Origin: Psychroserpens luteus
GTDB lineage: Bacteria; Bacteroidota; Bacteroidia; Flavobacteriales; Flavobacteriaceae
Reading direction: 5' to 3'
DNA length: 64,000 nt
Assembly: GCF_015319355.1 (NCBI RefSeq)
Contig: NZ_JADILU010000004.1
Location: 372,001 to 436,000 of the forward strand
Below are positions 55,594 through 64,000 of this stretch, piece after piece (within the stretch, counting starts at the first letter, position 1; each line of letters begins with the position of its first letter). Under the pieces are notes generated by a model, which saw nothing but the letters and a program-made list of their open reading frames with translations, had not been told where the DNA came from and ran no database searches. The translations under genes were made by a program, and so were the position numbers.

Positions 55594-56370
55594 TTAACTT
55601 AGTTTATTATTAAAAGCTCTTAACTTAATAGCAGTCAACACCTTTTTAGTATATAATGGAAAATCTGCATTAAGCAACCATCCAAAATAACCTGGTTCTT
55701 TATCTAAAACTTCTGTTACTAGTTTCCCTTTATGCTTTCCGAAGGAAAAACATTCTACACCTTCTTTATTATAGGTAATGAATCCTGCAAAGTCTGCGAA
55801 TTTCTTACGTGAACTGAATTCTGCCAAAAACTTAGAATCATTTTCTAAGTCTTCATATCTATCTAATTGTGCTTTTAGAACTTCGTAAGTTGCTAAAGTA
55901 TCTGCTTCTGCACTATGCGCATTATCTAAATTTTTATCACAATAAAACTTGTAAGCAGCACTCAACGTACGTTGTTCCATTTTATGAAAAATAGTTTGCA
56001 CATCAATTGATTGTGTGTTTTTCATATCAAAATCAATATCTGCACGTAACATTTCTTCTGCTAAAACAGGAATATCAAATCGGTTAGAGTTAAAACCTCC
56101 CAAATCTGAATCTTTAATCATTGTATAAACCTCTTTAGAAATCTCTTTAAAGGTTGGTGCATCTGCTATATCTGCATCAGAAATCCCATGAACCAAAGTC
56201 ACTTCTGGCGGAATAGGTATTGTTGGATTGACACGCTTGGTGTAGGTTTCTTCCTTTCCGTCAGGATACACCTTTAAGATGGATATTTCTACAATTCTAT
56301 CGTTAGTAATATTAATTCCTGTAGTTTCTAAATCGAAAAAACAGATGGGTTTTGTGAGGTTGAGTTGCAT
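55594..56370 (-). CDS. ExoX-like 3'-5' exonuclease with C-terminal DUF3820-like module
   Basis: The 258-residue DEDD-family exonuclease starts at the Exo I motif CFFDLETTG (D13, E15), with NSNRFDIPVL (Exo II) and HSAEADTLATY (Exo III, DEDDh). The C-terminus (about 205-258) carries FSFGKHKGKLVTEVL ... GWLLNADFPLYTKK, a module also found in ExoX and DUF3820 proteins. It resembles the polymerase III epsilon fold but is not dnaQ proper. It likely trims ssDNA in repair. It overlaps no neighbour. Confidence 0.9.
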   Translation of the reverse strand: MQLNLTKPICFFDLETTGINITNDRIVEISILKVYPDGKEETYTKRVNPTIPIPPEVTLVHGISDADIADAPTFKEISKEVYTMIKDSDLGGFNSNRFDIPVLAEEMLRADIDFDMKNTQSIDVQTIFHKMEQRTLSAAYKFYCDKNLDNAHSAEADTLATYEVLKAQLDRYEDLENDSKFLAEFSSRKKFADFAGFITYNKEGVECFSFGKHKGKLVTEVLDKEPGYFGWLLNADFPLYTKKVLTAIKLRAFNNKLS

Positions 56371-56470
56371 GTACTATTAATTTTGGGCAAAGATAAATAG
56401 AATATGTGTAAGTAAATATTTACTAGGGAGATTTATAGACTTAAGACTTGTACATAAAATGAATACAAAA

Positions 56471-56498
56471 AAAAGCACAGTCCTAAAACTGTGCTTTT
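56471..56498 (-). terminator. Bidirectional terminator between the acyltransferase and exonuclease genes
   Basis: An 11-bp stem (AAAAGCACAGT with ACTGTGCTTTT) closes a 6-base loop and has A/T tracts on both sides. It serves the minus-strand acyltransferase gene that ends at 56578. Confidence 0.8.
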
Positions 56499-56529
56499 CA
56501 CTTTTATATTTCTATTAATTAAAATAAGA

Positions 56530-56565
56530 CTTATGAGATTCTTCGTTTCACTTTGAATGACATAA
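56530..56565. repeat. GAGATTC...GAATGACA repeat fragment
   Basis: The piece ATGAGATTCTTCG...CTTTGAATGACA matches the last element of the copy at 3740-3775. Confidence 0.55.
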
Positions 56566-56577
56566 ATACAGGGATTT

Positions 56578-57912
56578 TTAGATCTCTCTATTAGAATCCC
56601 AAGCTTCTAAATAATCTTTTACTGCTTTTACAAATTGTCCGCCAAGCGCACCATTCACAACGCGATGATCATAAGAATGAGATAAGAACATTCTATATCT
56701 AATTCCAATAAAATCACCTTCAGGAGTTTCAACAACTGCAGGCACTTTTCTAATGGCACCTAAAGCTAGAATTCCAACTTGTGGCTGATTAATAATTGGT
56801 GTTCCCATAATACTTCCGAAGGTACCAACATTTGTAACCGTGTATGTTCCTCCAGCAATATCATCTGGTTTTAATTTATTATCTCTGGCACGACCAGCCA
56901 AATCATTAACTTTTTTGGTCATCCCAACTAAGTTTAACTGATCTGCATCTTTTATAACTGGCACAATTAAATTACCATTACCTAAAGCTGCTGCCATACC
57001 TAAATTGATATGTTTTTTCTTAACTATTGTATCGCCTTGCAATGAAATGTTCATCATTGGGAAATCACGCAATGCTTTCGCAACTGCTTCCATAAAGATT
57101 GGTGTAAAGGTTAAGTTTTCGCCTTCTCTTTTAAAGAAACCATCTTTTACCTTTTTCCTCCAATTCCATATTTTAGTCACATCTGCTTCAATAAAACTTT
57201 GCACATGAGCAGACGTTTGCACAGACTCAACCATATGATGCGCAATCAATTTGCCCATTCTAGTCATTTCTATAATCTCATCCTCTCCATTTGCAACCAC
57301 TGGAGCTGCTTCTTTTTTCTTCTCAACAGTTTTAGCTGGAGCAGATGCTGCCTTTGGAGCTTCTTGAGCTACTTCTTTAACAGGAGCTGGTTGTGAACCT
57401 CTATTTTCTATATAAGAAAGAATATCGTTTTTAGTAACACGACCATCTTTTCCTGAGCCAAAAACACTATCTAGTTCTGTTTGAGAAATCCCTTCTTGTT
57501 TAGCGATGTTTCTTACTAATGGAGAATAAAAACGATCTCCTGAGCTAACAACTGGAGTTGCAGTTTCTTTTGCTGCAACAACTGTTTTAGAAACCTCAGC
57601 AACTGCAATAGGTTCTGCAATTTCTTTTACTGGTTCTGCTTTTGGAGTTTCTATTGAACCACCTGCTTCTCCATTAATTTCAATTACAGCAATAGTTTGA
57701 CCTACTTGCACAACGTCATCAACGTCAAATAGTTTTTCTATTAAAACACCATCTACTTCACTTGGCACTTCACTATCCACTTTATCTGTAGCAATTTCAA
57801 AAACTGCTTCATCTGCTTCTATTGTATCGCCTACATTCTTCAACCAAGATGTTATTGTTGCCTCTGCAACACTCTCTCCCATTTTAGGAAGTTTTAGTTC
57901 AAATTTTGCCAT
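56578..57912 (-). CDS. 2-oxo acid dehydrogenase E2 subunit (dihydrolipoyl acyltransferase)
   Basis: The 444-residue E2 has an N-terminal lipoyl domain with the attachment Lys K44 (EIATDKVDSE). A Pro/Ala-rich linker, a peripheral-subunit-binding domain (about 128-167, SPLVRNIAKQEGIS) and a linker follow. The acyltransferase domain (about 210-440) ends in the catalytic SHSYDHRVVNGALG. It transfers acyl groups to CoA in a pyruvate, 2-oxoglutarate or branched-chain complex. I cannot choose among these by sequence; neither E1 nor E3 is adjacent. Confidence 0.92.
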   Translation of the reverse strand: MAKFELKLPKMGESVAEATITSWLKNVGDTIEADEAVFEIATDKVDSEVPSEVDGVLIEKLFDVDDVVQVGQTIAVIEINGEAGGSIETPKAEPVKEIAEPIAVAEVSKTVVAAKETATPVVSSGDRFYSPLVRNIAKQEGISQTELDSVFGSGKDGRVTKNDILSYIENRGSQPAPVKEVAQEAPKAASAPAKTVEKKKEAAPVVANGEDEIIEMTRMGKLIAHHMVESVQTSAHVQSFIEADVTKIWNWRKKVKDGFFKREGENLTFTPIFMEAVAKALRDFPMMNISLQGDTIVKKKHINLGMAAALGNGNLIVPVIKDADQLNLVGMTKKVNDLAGRARDNKLKPDDIAGGTYTVTNVGTFGSIMGTPIINQPQVGILALGAIRKVPAVVETPEGDFIGIRYRMFLSHSYDHRVVNGALGGQFVKAVKDYLEAWDSNREI

Positions 57913-58002
57913 ATCTGTAATCTAGCGTGTGTATTTTGTTAGTTGGTTGCAAAATTAATTAAAAAACAACACATTTGTTGCGATTATTTCAATTAATTAT
58001 TA

Positions 58003-59100
58003 TCAAAAGGTTATAACCTCTCCTCTACTTTTGGAACTGTTACTTCCGATGATAAAGTTAGAGTTTTTTGGTAGAATTTTAAAGGTCGTGCTACAATTTT
58101 TAGGTGTATTGGTAATGATTTCGATGATTGACTTAAAACTAAGGTAGTTATTGTCGAAAATATACTCAGTGTCATTTTGATAACCACCCCATTCCAGTTG
58201 CAGTTCTAATGTCGTTTTCAAAACCTTTTCCAATGCTTTATTTTTTTCTTCGGAAACAAATACAAAACTTTTTGGATTGCTTTTAATTTCTAGAGTTGAC
58301 TTTTGAAACCAAGTTGCAAATCTCACTCCAAACCAAACCATTAAACTAAATAAAGCACTAGATTTAAAATGCTTTTTATAAAATATTTGCATAGCTCCAT
58401 AAAATCGCTTAGCATAAACCTTATCTTTTAATGTACTTTCCCCTTTATAATGTATAACTGTTGTTTTACCATTATACATGTTATCATAACCCAATTCACC
58501 TACCTTGTATGACAAATCTACATCCTCACCATACATAAAGTAGTCTTCATCAAAACCGCTAACCTCATCATAAATCGACTTTTTAAGTAACATAAACGCA
58601 CCAACCAAAACAGGAATTACACCTACATCTGTCTCATTAAGTTCTTTGACATAATACGAATCTGAGAAACCTAACATCTTTTTTAAAGCAACTTTTGGTG
58701 TAGGAACATAACGTTTACTTTCTGGTAAAAATCGTCCTTGACCGTCCACTAACTTACAACCTAGAATCCCTAGATTTTTATATGCTTCGGAAAAGTTAAG
58801 CAACATTTCAAAAGTATCTTCTGCAACAACCGTATCTGGATTCAGAATGCATAAATATTCTCCTTTAGCCTGTTTTACAGCTATATTGTTTCCTTTTGAG
58901 AATCCGTAATTTTTAGAATTCTCAATTAATTTCACTTCCGGAAATTGGCGTTTTACCATGTCACAACTATCATCTTCAGACAAGTTATCAATGACGATGA
59001 TTTCAGAATCAATATGAATTAAAGCTGCTTCAACACTTTTGATACAGAGCTCCAAAAAATGGCGCACATTGTAATTTAGTATAATGACAGATAATTTCAA
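58003..59100 (-). CDS. Family 2 glycosyltransferase (rhamnosyltransferase-like)
   Basis: The 365-residue product begins KLSVIILNYNVRHFLELC, with IDNLSEDDS, the acidic CILNPDTVV metal site (N-x-D type) and FDEDYFMYGEDVDLSYKVGELG, typical of rhamnosyl- or dTDP-sugar transferases of GT2. A hydrophobic stretch at about 258-275 may touch the membrane. The start is TTG at 59100, six bases after the recR stop; an in-frame TAA lies just upstream, so no ATG is possible. It probably shares a transcript with recR. Confidence 0.87.
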   Translation of the reverse strand: MKLSVIILNYNVRHFLELCIKSVEAALIHIDSEIIVIDNLSEDDSCDMVKRQFPEVKLIENSKNYGFSKGNNIAVKQAKGEYLCILNPDTVVAEDTFEMLLNFSEAYKNLGILGCKLVDGQGRFLPESKRYVPTPKVALKKMLGFSDSYYVKELNETDVGVIPVLVGAFMLLKKSIYDEVSGFDEDYFMYGEDVDLSYKVGELGYDNMYNGKTTVIHYKGESTLKDKVYAKRFYGAMQIFYKKHFKSSALFSLMVWFGVRFATWFQKSTLEIKSNPKSFVFVSEEKNKALEKVLKTTLELQLEWGGYQNDTEYIFDNNYLSFKSIIEIITNTPKNCSTTFKILPKNSNFIIGSNSSKSRGEVITF

Positions 59101-59106
59101 TATTTA

Positions 59107-59724
59107 TTATGATTTTAAAGATGCCTCAAAAGGGATTCTGTTAATTATACTTCTACCAAGAGTCACCTCGTCTGTATATTCTAATTCATTTCCAACAGAG
59201 ATTCCTCTTGCAATTGTAGATGTTTTCACATTGCAACCTTGAATTTGTTTAAAAATATAGAAGTTGGTGGTATCGCCTTCCATTGTAGAACCTAGTGCAA
59301 AAATAAGTTCGGTAATTGCACCAAGCTTAACTTTCTCCACCAATGAACTAATATTTAATTCATTTGGACCTATACCATCCATTGGAGATATTTTTCCGCC
59401 TAAAACATGATACAATCCTTTAAAAGAGCTTGTGTTTTCAATAGCCATAACATCTCTAATATCCTCAACAACACAAACTATGCTTTCATTACGATTTGGA
59501 TTCGCGCAAATATCACACAGATCTGTATCACTTATATTATGACAGCTTTTACATAATTTTATTTCGGTTCGCATTGTACTTAATGCCTTCGTAAAATCCA
59601 GCGTTTGCTCCTTTGGCTGACGCAACATATGTAACACCAAACGTAATGCAGTGCGCTTACCAATACCTGGTAATTGCGACATTTCGTTGACTGCGTTTTC
59701 TAGTAATTTAGAAGAAAATTCCAT
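59107..59724 (-). CDS. recR: Recombination mediator protein RecR
   Basis: The 205-residue RecR has an HhH helix at the N-terminus ([13 protein letters not shown]), a four-Cys zinc finger (C58, C61, C70, C73) and a Toprim domain with [12 protein letters not shown], then a C-terminal Walker-B-like part with ARGISVG. With RecO and RecF it loads RecA at gaps. Complete and typical. Confidence 0.96.
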   Translation of the reverse strand: MEFSSKLLENAVNEMSQLPGIGKRTALRLVLHMLRQPKEQTLDFTKALSTMRTEIKLCKSCHNISDTDLCDICANPNRNESIVCVVEDIRDVMAIENTSSFKGLYHVLGGKISPMDGIGPNELNISSLVEKVKLGAITELIFALGSTMEGDTTNFYIFKQIQGCNVKTSTIARGISVGNELEYTDEVTLGRSIINRIPFEASLKS

Positions 59725-59770
59725 AGTTGCGAATTTACAATATGTAAAGCAATTTCAAATGCGTTTAAAT

Positions 59771-59805
59771 AAAAAACCACTATTACAAAACAATAGTGGT
59801 TTTTT
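59771..59805 (-). terminator. Rho-independent terminator of the large BNR-protein gene
   Basis: A perfect 14-bp stem (AAAAAACCACTATT with AATAGTGGTTTTTT) with a 7-base loop lies 19 bases after the stop at 59824, before recR. Poly-A/poly-T edges would allow it to work both ways. Confidence 0.9.
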
Positions 59806-59823
59806 ATTATACTTAATCTTGTA

Positions 59824-62328
59824 TTATTCTATGATTAATTTCTTTGTCACAGATCCTTGAAGGTTGTTAATTTTCACAAAGTAAAGACCTGTAGAATAGT
59901 TAGACACGTCAATTGTGGTTGGTTCTGAAATATTGATATTTTTCGTAAAATACATTAACTTACCTAAAGCATCATAGATTCTTACTGAAACCAGATCACT
60001 TTTATTCCAATTGATTGTTACATTATTTTTTGCAGGATTAGGATATAACTCAAAAGATTCTAATGCAAATTCATTGACACTTAAAGTGGCATCAAACACA
60101 TCTGAACTCCATAACCCACGACCATAAGTTCCTGCATAGATTTTATTGTCTGCTGTATTAACTTCAAGTTCGCTAATAATCACATTAGGTAAACCATTAC
60201 TAAATGGCTGCCACTCTGTAAATGTATCATCAATGTAATAAATCCCATAATCCATACCTAAGTACAACCCATTATCACCATTGTCATGCCATGCTAATGC
60301 TTGTGCACTGAAGTTTGGCAAATTTAATTTGTATGACGTCCAAGTATCTCCACCATTTGAAGACACGTACACCTTTTGATTACCTGTAGTTGCAATAGCG
60401 ACTCTATTTGGATCTGTTGGATGTATAGTTATAGAGTTAATAGATCCACTAAAGCCTTCTAATGCTGTCCAATTTGAATTCGTATCAACAGACATATTTT
60501 TATACAAACTTGAACCTCGTGCAGCATATTGATAATTACTATTAGAAGGTGCTATTTTTAAATGATTAAGATTTCCGCCAAAGTCTTGTGATATACTTTC
60601 CCAAGAATCTCCTCCATTAATTGATTTGTAAACTTCATCATAACCGGAATAAACTACATTAGGTAAAATCAGATCTTGTTCAAATGGTGTTATCCAATTT
60701 CCAGATTTACCTTCTGGACTACCAATCCCTGTAATGCTTAAACCACTATTTAATGATCTGTAAAGCGAACCGTTTTGAGAAGTACCGTAAATTATATTAG
60801 AATTGTTTTTGTCAATAAAACTTTCCATACCATCTGCTCCTAACCAATCTGTCCAATCTCCATTTACATCCATTATAGAAGTCCCATTATCCTGAGCACC
60901 ACCCGTTACAATCACAGGATCTGTTTGGCTAATTCCAATTTTATAAAACTGACGAATTCCCATACCTCCTGTTAAATCTTTATAATAAGCACTATTAACT
61001 ACCGTAGGAGTCTCTGCGACATACAATCCTCCATCTGTACCAACATATAACTTATCATTTACAAATTCTAAAATATCTACATCTGCATGGCAATATCCAA
61101 TATTAAGTCCATTTGCATTATTAGGTGTCCATTGTGATGTAGAAGTAAAAAAATCACCTCCACTTGTAGATCTCCAAGTATTAATACCAGCGATATGCAC
61201 ATCGTTTACATCATTAGGATTTACTGCAATATCCATATCTCTAGGTGCTTGACCATAACCTGCATCTTCTGGATCTTCTGGATCAGAACTGTAACCAAAA
61301 TAATTTTTACCTGCGTGATTTAATGTCACAAATGATGCTGCAGAATTTTCAGATTTATACAATCCTCCAAAGACTCCATTATCTGCTTCTAAAACATATA
61401 CAACTTCTGGATTATTTGCAGAAACTCCAATCATTTTCGGACCATCTCCAAATCCTGCAAGTCCTGTCCAATTATCACCAGAATTAGTTGAAACAAAAAA
61501 GTCATCTCCACTGGCATATATTGTACTATATAGTCCGTCAGGCTTAAATTCAAAATCATAACCGTTTGGAATTACTGGTAAAATCTTAGTCCAGCTAATT
61601 CCTCCATCTGTAGATTTATAAAGTCCTCCACTTTGTACTGAACAGTACATTTTATTAGTATTTGTTGGATCAATAAGAATTTTATTCACAGAACCATTTC
61701 CAGTGTCTGCTAGAACACTCCAAGTTATACCACTATCTGTCGAGATAAAAATTGTCCCACTTCCAGAGCCCCAAAAATAGGTTGTATTTACAGTTGGATG
61801 AATTGTCAATGCAGACACATTTAAGTTTGATAAATTATCAGTCAACACAGTCCAGTTTAAACCACCATCTATAGACCTCCAAACACCTCCAGTATCTGCA
61901 CCTGCGATAATATGATTTGGATTTTCAGGTTCTACAGCTATTGAAGTAATACGACCAACTCCAGGATTCCAGCCACTTGTAGCATTCCATGATATTGGAC
62001 CTAATTGTTCCCAAGAACCAATTGTAGTTCTTGCAGAAGATGAATTTTCATTTAAATAGCTATTGTAGATTTCTAATTCATTATAATAAAATTCTGGTGA
62101 TGGTAACATTCCGTTTTCATCCATTCTTCTCAGTGCTTGATATTCCCAACGTTTGTATGGCTTGTATCCTTTTCCACGCTCGGTACCAACTTGAGCAAAA
62201 TGAGTTTCGGCAACGGTTTGAATGTCTTGTACTGTGTGAGTTCCTTCAGAAATCATCTGTTTGTAATCCTGAGAATACATGGCAGTAACAGACAATAAAA
62301 ATATGAGTAGTAAGTAATAATTTTTCAT
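59824..62328 (-). CDS. Secreted BNR/sortilin-type beta-propeller protein with T9SS domain
   Basis: From the ATG at 62328 (not the TTG at 62334) the product has 834 residues with a signal peptide ending MYSQ. Many BNR-type repeats follow: SxDGGxxWT units such as SIDGGLNWTVL, STDSGITWSVL, STDGGISWTKI, SINGGDSWESI and SSNGGDTWTSY. These form one or two beta propellers of the VPS10/sortilin or sialidase class. The C-terminus (about 755-834) is a T9SS type-A domain (YPNPAKNNVTINW, VRIYDALGKLM, STGLYFVKI). It is probably a secreted binding protein or glycoside hydrolase; catalytic residues are not evident. Confidence 0.9.
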   Translation of the reverse strand: MKNYYLLLIFLLSVTAMYSQDYKQMISEGTHTVQDIQTVAETHFAQVGTERGKGYKPYKRWEYQALRRMDENGMLPSPEFYYNELEIYNSYLNENSSSARTTIGSWEQLGPISWNATSGWNPGVGRITSIAVEPENPNHIIAGADTGGVWRSIDGGLNWTVLTDNLSNLNVSALTIHPTVNTTYFWGSGSGTIFISTDSGITWSVLADTGNGSVNKILIDPTNTNKMYCSVQSGGLYKSTDGGISWTKILPVIPNGYDFEFKPDGLYSTIYASGDDFFVSTNSGDNWTGLAGFGDGPKMIGVSANNPEVVYVLEADNGVFGGLYKSENSAASFVTLNHAGKNYFGYSSDPEDPEDAGYGQAPRDMDIAVNPNDVNDVHIAGINTWRSTSGGDFFTSTSQWTPNNANGLNIGYCHADVDILEFVNDKLYVGTDGGLYVAETPTVVNSAYYKDLTGGMGIRQFYKIGISQTDPVIVTGGAQDNGTSIMDVNGDWTDWLGADGMESFIDKNNSNIIYGTSQNGSLYRSLNSGLSITGIGSPEGKSGNWITPFEQDLILPNVVYSGYDEVYKSINGGDSWESISQDFGGNLNHLKIAPSNSNYQYAARGSSLYKNMSVDTNSNWTALEGFSGSINSITIHPTDPNRVAIATTGNQKVYVSSNGGDTWTSYKLNLPNFSAQALAWHDNGDNGLYLGMDYGIYYIDDTFTEWQPFSNGLPNVIISELEVNTADNKIYAGTYGRGLWSSDVFDATLSVNEFALESFELYPNPAKNNVTINWNKSDLVSVRIYDALGKLMYFTKNINISEPTTIDVSNYSTGLYFVKINNLQGSVTKKLIIE

Positions 62329-62489
62329 TTTCAATAGTGATTTTTTTAATTTGAATTACAATAAGGAATTCCATACACTAATCTACTGTTCAGAAAAGCA
62401 TATAATTCTCTAGAAATTACTTATTATTGTTTACAATTTTTTTTACTAAAGTAAGACAATTACATTAAAACACTGTTAAAACAACCTAT

Positions 62490-63926
62490 ATGTCGACAAA
62501 CGTCATTATTCTACTTATTCTAGCCTATTTTGGTGTATTAGTTTTGATTTCTTACCTCACGGGAAAAACATCTGGAAATGCAGCTTTTTTCAAAGCAAAC
62601 AAACAATCACCTTGGTATGTTGTTGCTTTTGGGATGATAGGTGCATCACTCTCTGGTGTCACATTTATCTCTGTACCTGGTTGGATTGAAGCATCTCAAT
62701 TTAGCTATATGCAAGTTGTACTTGGCTATATTGTTGGTTACTTAGTTATTGGAACCGTTCTCTTACCGCTATATTATAGATTAAACCTGACATCAATTTA
62801 CAGCTATTTAGAAACTAGATTTGGGAATTATGCCTACAAAACTGGAGCTTCTTTCTTTTTAATTTCTAGAATTATTGGCGCTAGTTTTAGATTATATCTC
62901 GTTGCCAATGTTTTACAAATCATACTATTTGATGATTTAGGCGTTAGCTTTTGGCAAACAGTGACTATCACTGTTTTACTAATTTGGCTTTACACGTTCA
63001 AATCTGGTATTAAGACTATCGTTTGGACAGATACACTTCAAACACTGTTTATGTTAATAGCAGTTGGTGTAGCCATCTATTATGTAAGTGACTCCTTAGA
63101 TATTCAAGGTGGAAATATCCTAAGCTACGTATTAGATAGTGATCTTTCAAAAGTCTTCTTTTTTGAAGATTTTAAATCTGCTAATTATTTCTGGAAACAG
63201 TTTATCTCTGGTGCTTTTATTGCCATTGTAATGACTGGATTAGACCAAGATATGATGCAAAAAAACCTAACCTGTAGAACATTAAAGGATGCTCAAAAAA
63301 ACATGTTTTGGTTCACCATTGTACTTACAATAGTAAACTTTGTATTTTTAAGTTTAGGCCTTTTACTTACTGTTTATGCGCAACAAAATGGAATTGACGC
63401 TCATAAAGATGATTTGTTTCCAATTTTAGCTAAAAATCATTTAGGCATTACTGTATTTGTCTTTTTCTTACTAGGTTTAATTGCTGCTGCTTATAGTAGT
63501 GCAGATAGTGCTTTGACATCACTAACAACATCGTTTAGTATAGACATCTTGGATATAGAGAAAAAATATTCCGAAGAAAAACAAGTAACGATTAGAAAAC
63601 GAATTCATATTGCTATTTCTTTTGTACTTATCTTAGTCATTATAGGATTTAAATATATCATTCAAGATGAAAGTGTGATACAAAAACTATTTGTGTTTGC
63701 AGGATATACTTATGGACCATTACTTGGTTTGTATGCTTTTGGACTATTTACAACTTGGAATGTCAAAGACAAAATAGTACCAATCGTTGCTGTCTTATCG
63801 CCAATTTTATCCTACATCATAAGTGTGAACAGCTTAAAATGGCTTGGATTTGAATTTGGTTTCTTTATCCTAATCTTAAATGGATTTCTTACCTTTTTAG
63901 GTTTAGTATTGATTCGTAGACAATAG
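62490..63926 (+). CDS. Sodium:solute symporter family protein
   Basis: The 478-residue transporter has about 12-13 membrane segments with SSS signatures (WYVVAFGMIGASLSGVTFIS, GLDQDMMQKNLTC and SADSALTSLTTSF). SSS members bring in sugars, amino acids, sialic acid or other solutes with Na+. The closest pattern I can judge is the Bacteroidota group often placed next to sugar-catabolic genes, but the solute cannot be named. ATG at 62490; divergent from the BNR gene. Confidence 0.9.
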   Translation: MSTNVIILLILAYFGVLVLISYLTGKTSGNAAFFKANKQSPWYVVAFGMIGASLSGVTFISVPGWIEASQFSYMQVVLGYIVGYLVIGTVLLPLYYRLNLTSIYSYLETRFGNYAYKTGASFFLISRIIGASFRLYLVANVLQIILFDDLGVSFWQTVTITVLLIWLYTFKSGIKTIVWTDTLQTLFMLIAVGVAIYYVSDSLDIQGGNILSYVLDSDLSKVFFFEDFKSANYFWKQFISGAFIAIVMTGLDQDMMQKNLTCRTLKDAQKNMFWFTIVLTIVNFVFLSLGLLLTVYAQQNGIDAHKDDLFPILAKNHLGITVFVFFLLGLIAAAYSSADSALTSLTTSFSIDILDIEKKYSEEKQVTIRKRIHIAISFVLILVIIGFKYIIQDESVIQKLFVFAGYTYGPLLGLYAFGLFTTWNVKDKIVPIVAVLSPILSYIISVNSLKWLGFEFGFFILILNGFLTFLGLVLIRRQ

Positions 63927-64000
63927 TACCAAGGTACAAGCTTCTTCAAAATAAATATTCTCTTGTTTTAGGATATTTTGGAATTCTGGGTTTTCGGTTC
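63903..64000 (-). CDS. Possible C-terminal end of a minus-strand gene, cut by the window
   Basis: One minus-strand frame is open from the window edge to a TAA at 63903-63905 and encodes about 31 residues (TENPEFQNILKQENIYFEEA then CTLVLLSTNQY). The stop overlaps the 3' end of the symporter gene by 24 bases. It is too short to identify. Confidence 0.3.
   Translation of the reverse strand, partial: TENPEFQNILKQENIYFEEACTLVLLSTNQY

Overview
The window looks like chromosome from a marine-type Flavobacteriaceae bacterium (phylum Bacteroidota). The support is low GC, start sites without clear Shine-Dalgarno sequences, secreted proteins with type IX secretion (T9SS) C-terminal domains, a Bacteroidota-type YidC, a DUF4295 gene beside rpmB-rpmG, and TAnnTTTG-like promoter elements. 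No rRNA, tRNA, CRISPR array, transposase or integrase was seen.

Layout. 1-6.6 kb: a leucine-rich-repeat secreted protein cut by the window edge, an M23 peptidase, a class-C-type serine hydrolase lipoprotein, and an ECF sigma / membrane anti-sigma-like / exported repeat-protein operon. 6.9-15.1 kb: DUF2911 and meaB, a nucleotide-sugar epimerase, a three-gene glycolipid operon (ArnC-like GT2, double LAB_N protein, ArnT-like GT39), a PAP2 phosphatase and a MATE exporter. 15.4-27.3 kb: ATP-grasp, nitronate monooxygenase-like protein, T9SS subtilase, mnmA, a MORN-type protein, a triple fasciclin lipoprotein, yidC and pyrG, with a small DUF559 mobile-looking element between the last two. 27.4-38.8 kb: a solo cassette-like unit, a DUF3820 protein, a DUF922 protease-like protein, OsmC, a LysM/periplasmic-binding fusion, guaA, bshC, an M14 carboxypeptidase and an alpha/beta hydrolase. 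38.9-46.8 kb: an accessory region ending in the cassette array. 46.8-64 kb: rimO, a serine hydrolase and amidase, ftsY, DUF4295-rpmG-rpmB, cinA, HPt, FAH, an ExoX-like exonuclease, a lipoyl acyltransferase, GT2, recR, a large BNR/T9SS protein and a sodium:solute symporter.

The most unusual part is 41.6-46.8 kb. Five tandem units, each with different small gene(s) on the + strand, are bracketed by the same structured ends. Each unit has outer inverted repeats (TTCGTTTAACG on the left, CGTTAAACGAA on the right), a left hairpin, an inner inverted repeat tight around the gene, and a right module built around a short palindrome and, in most units, a second hairpin. The inner repeats and hairpin stems differ between units but stay complementary within a unit, which is the covariation expected of a selected fold. 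Between units there is a repeated spacer, and three of the spacers carry a 33-bp copy of the 3' end of rimO, the gene at the right edge of the array. A sixth, solitary unit with the same design lies at 27.4-28.1 kb. No recombinase is present. The arrangement resembles a CALIN (integron cassettes without integrase), but the architecture differs from canonical attC sites. I know of no named system that matches it.

A second genome-scale signal is the octamer CTTCGGAA (either orientation). I counted roughly 30 copies by eye, in genes and between them, far above what base composition suggests. It is almost absent from the 38-48 kb accessory region.
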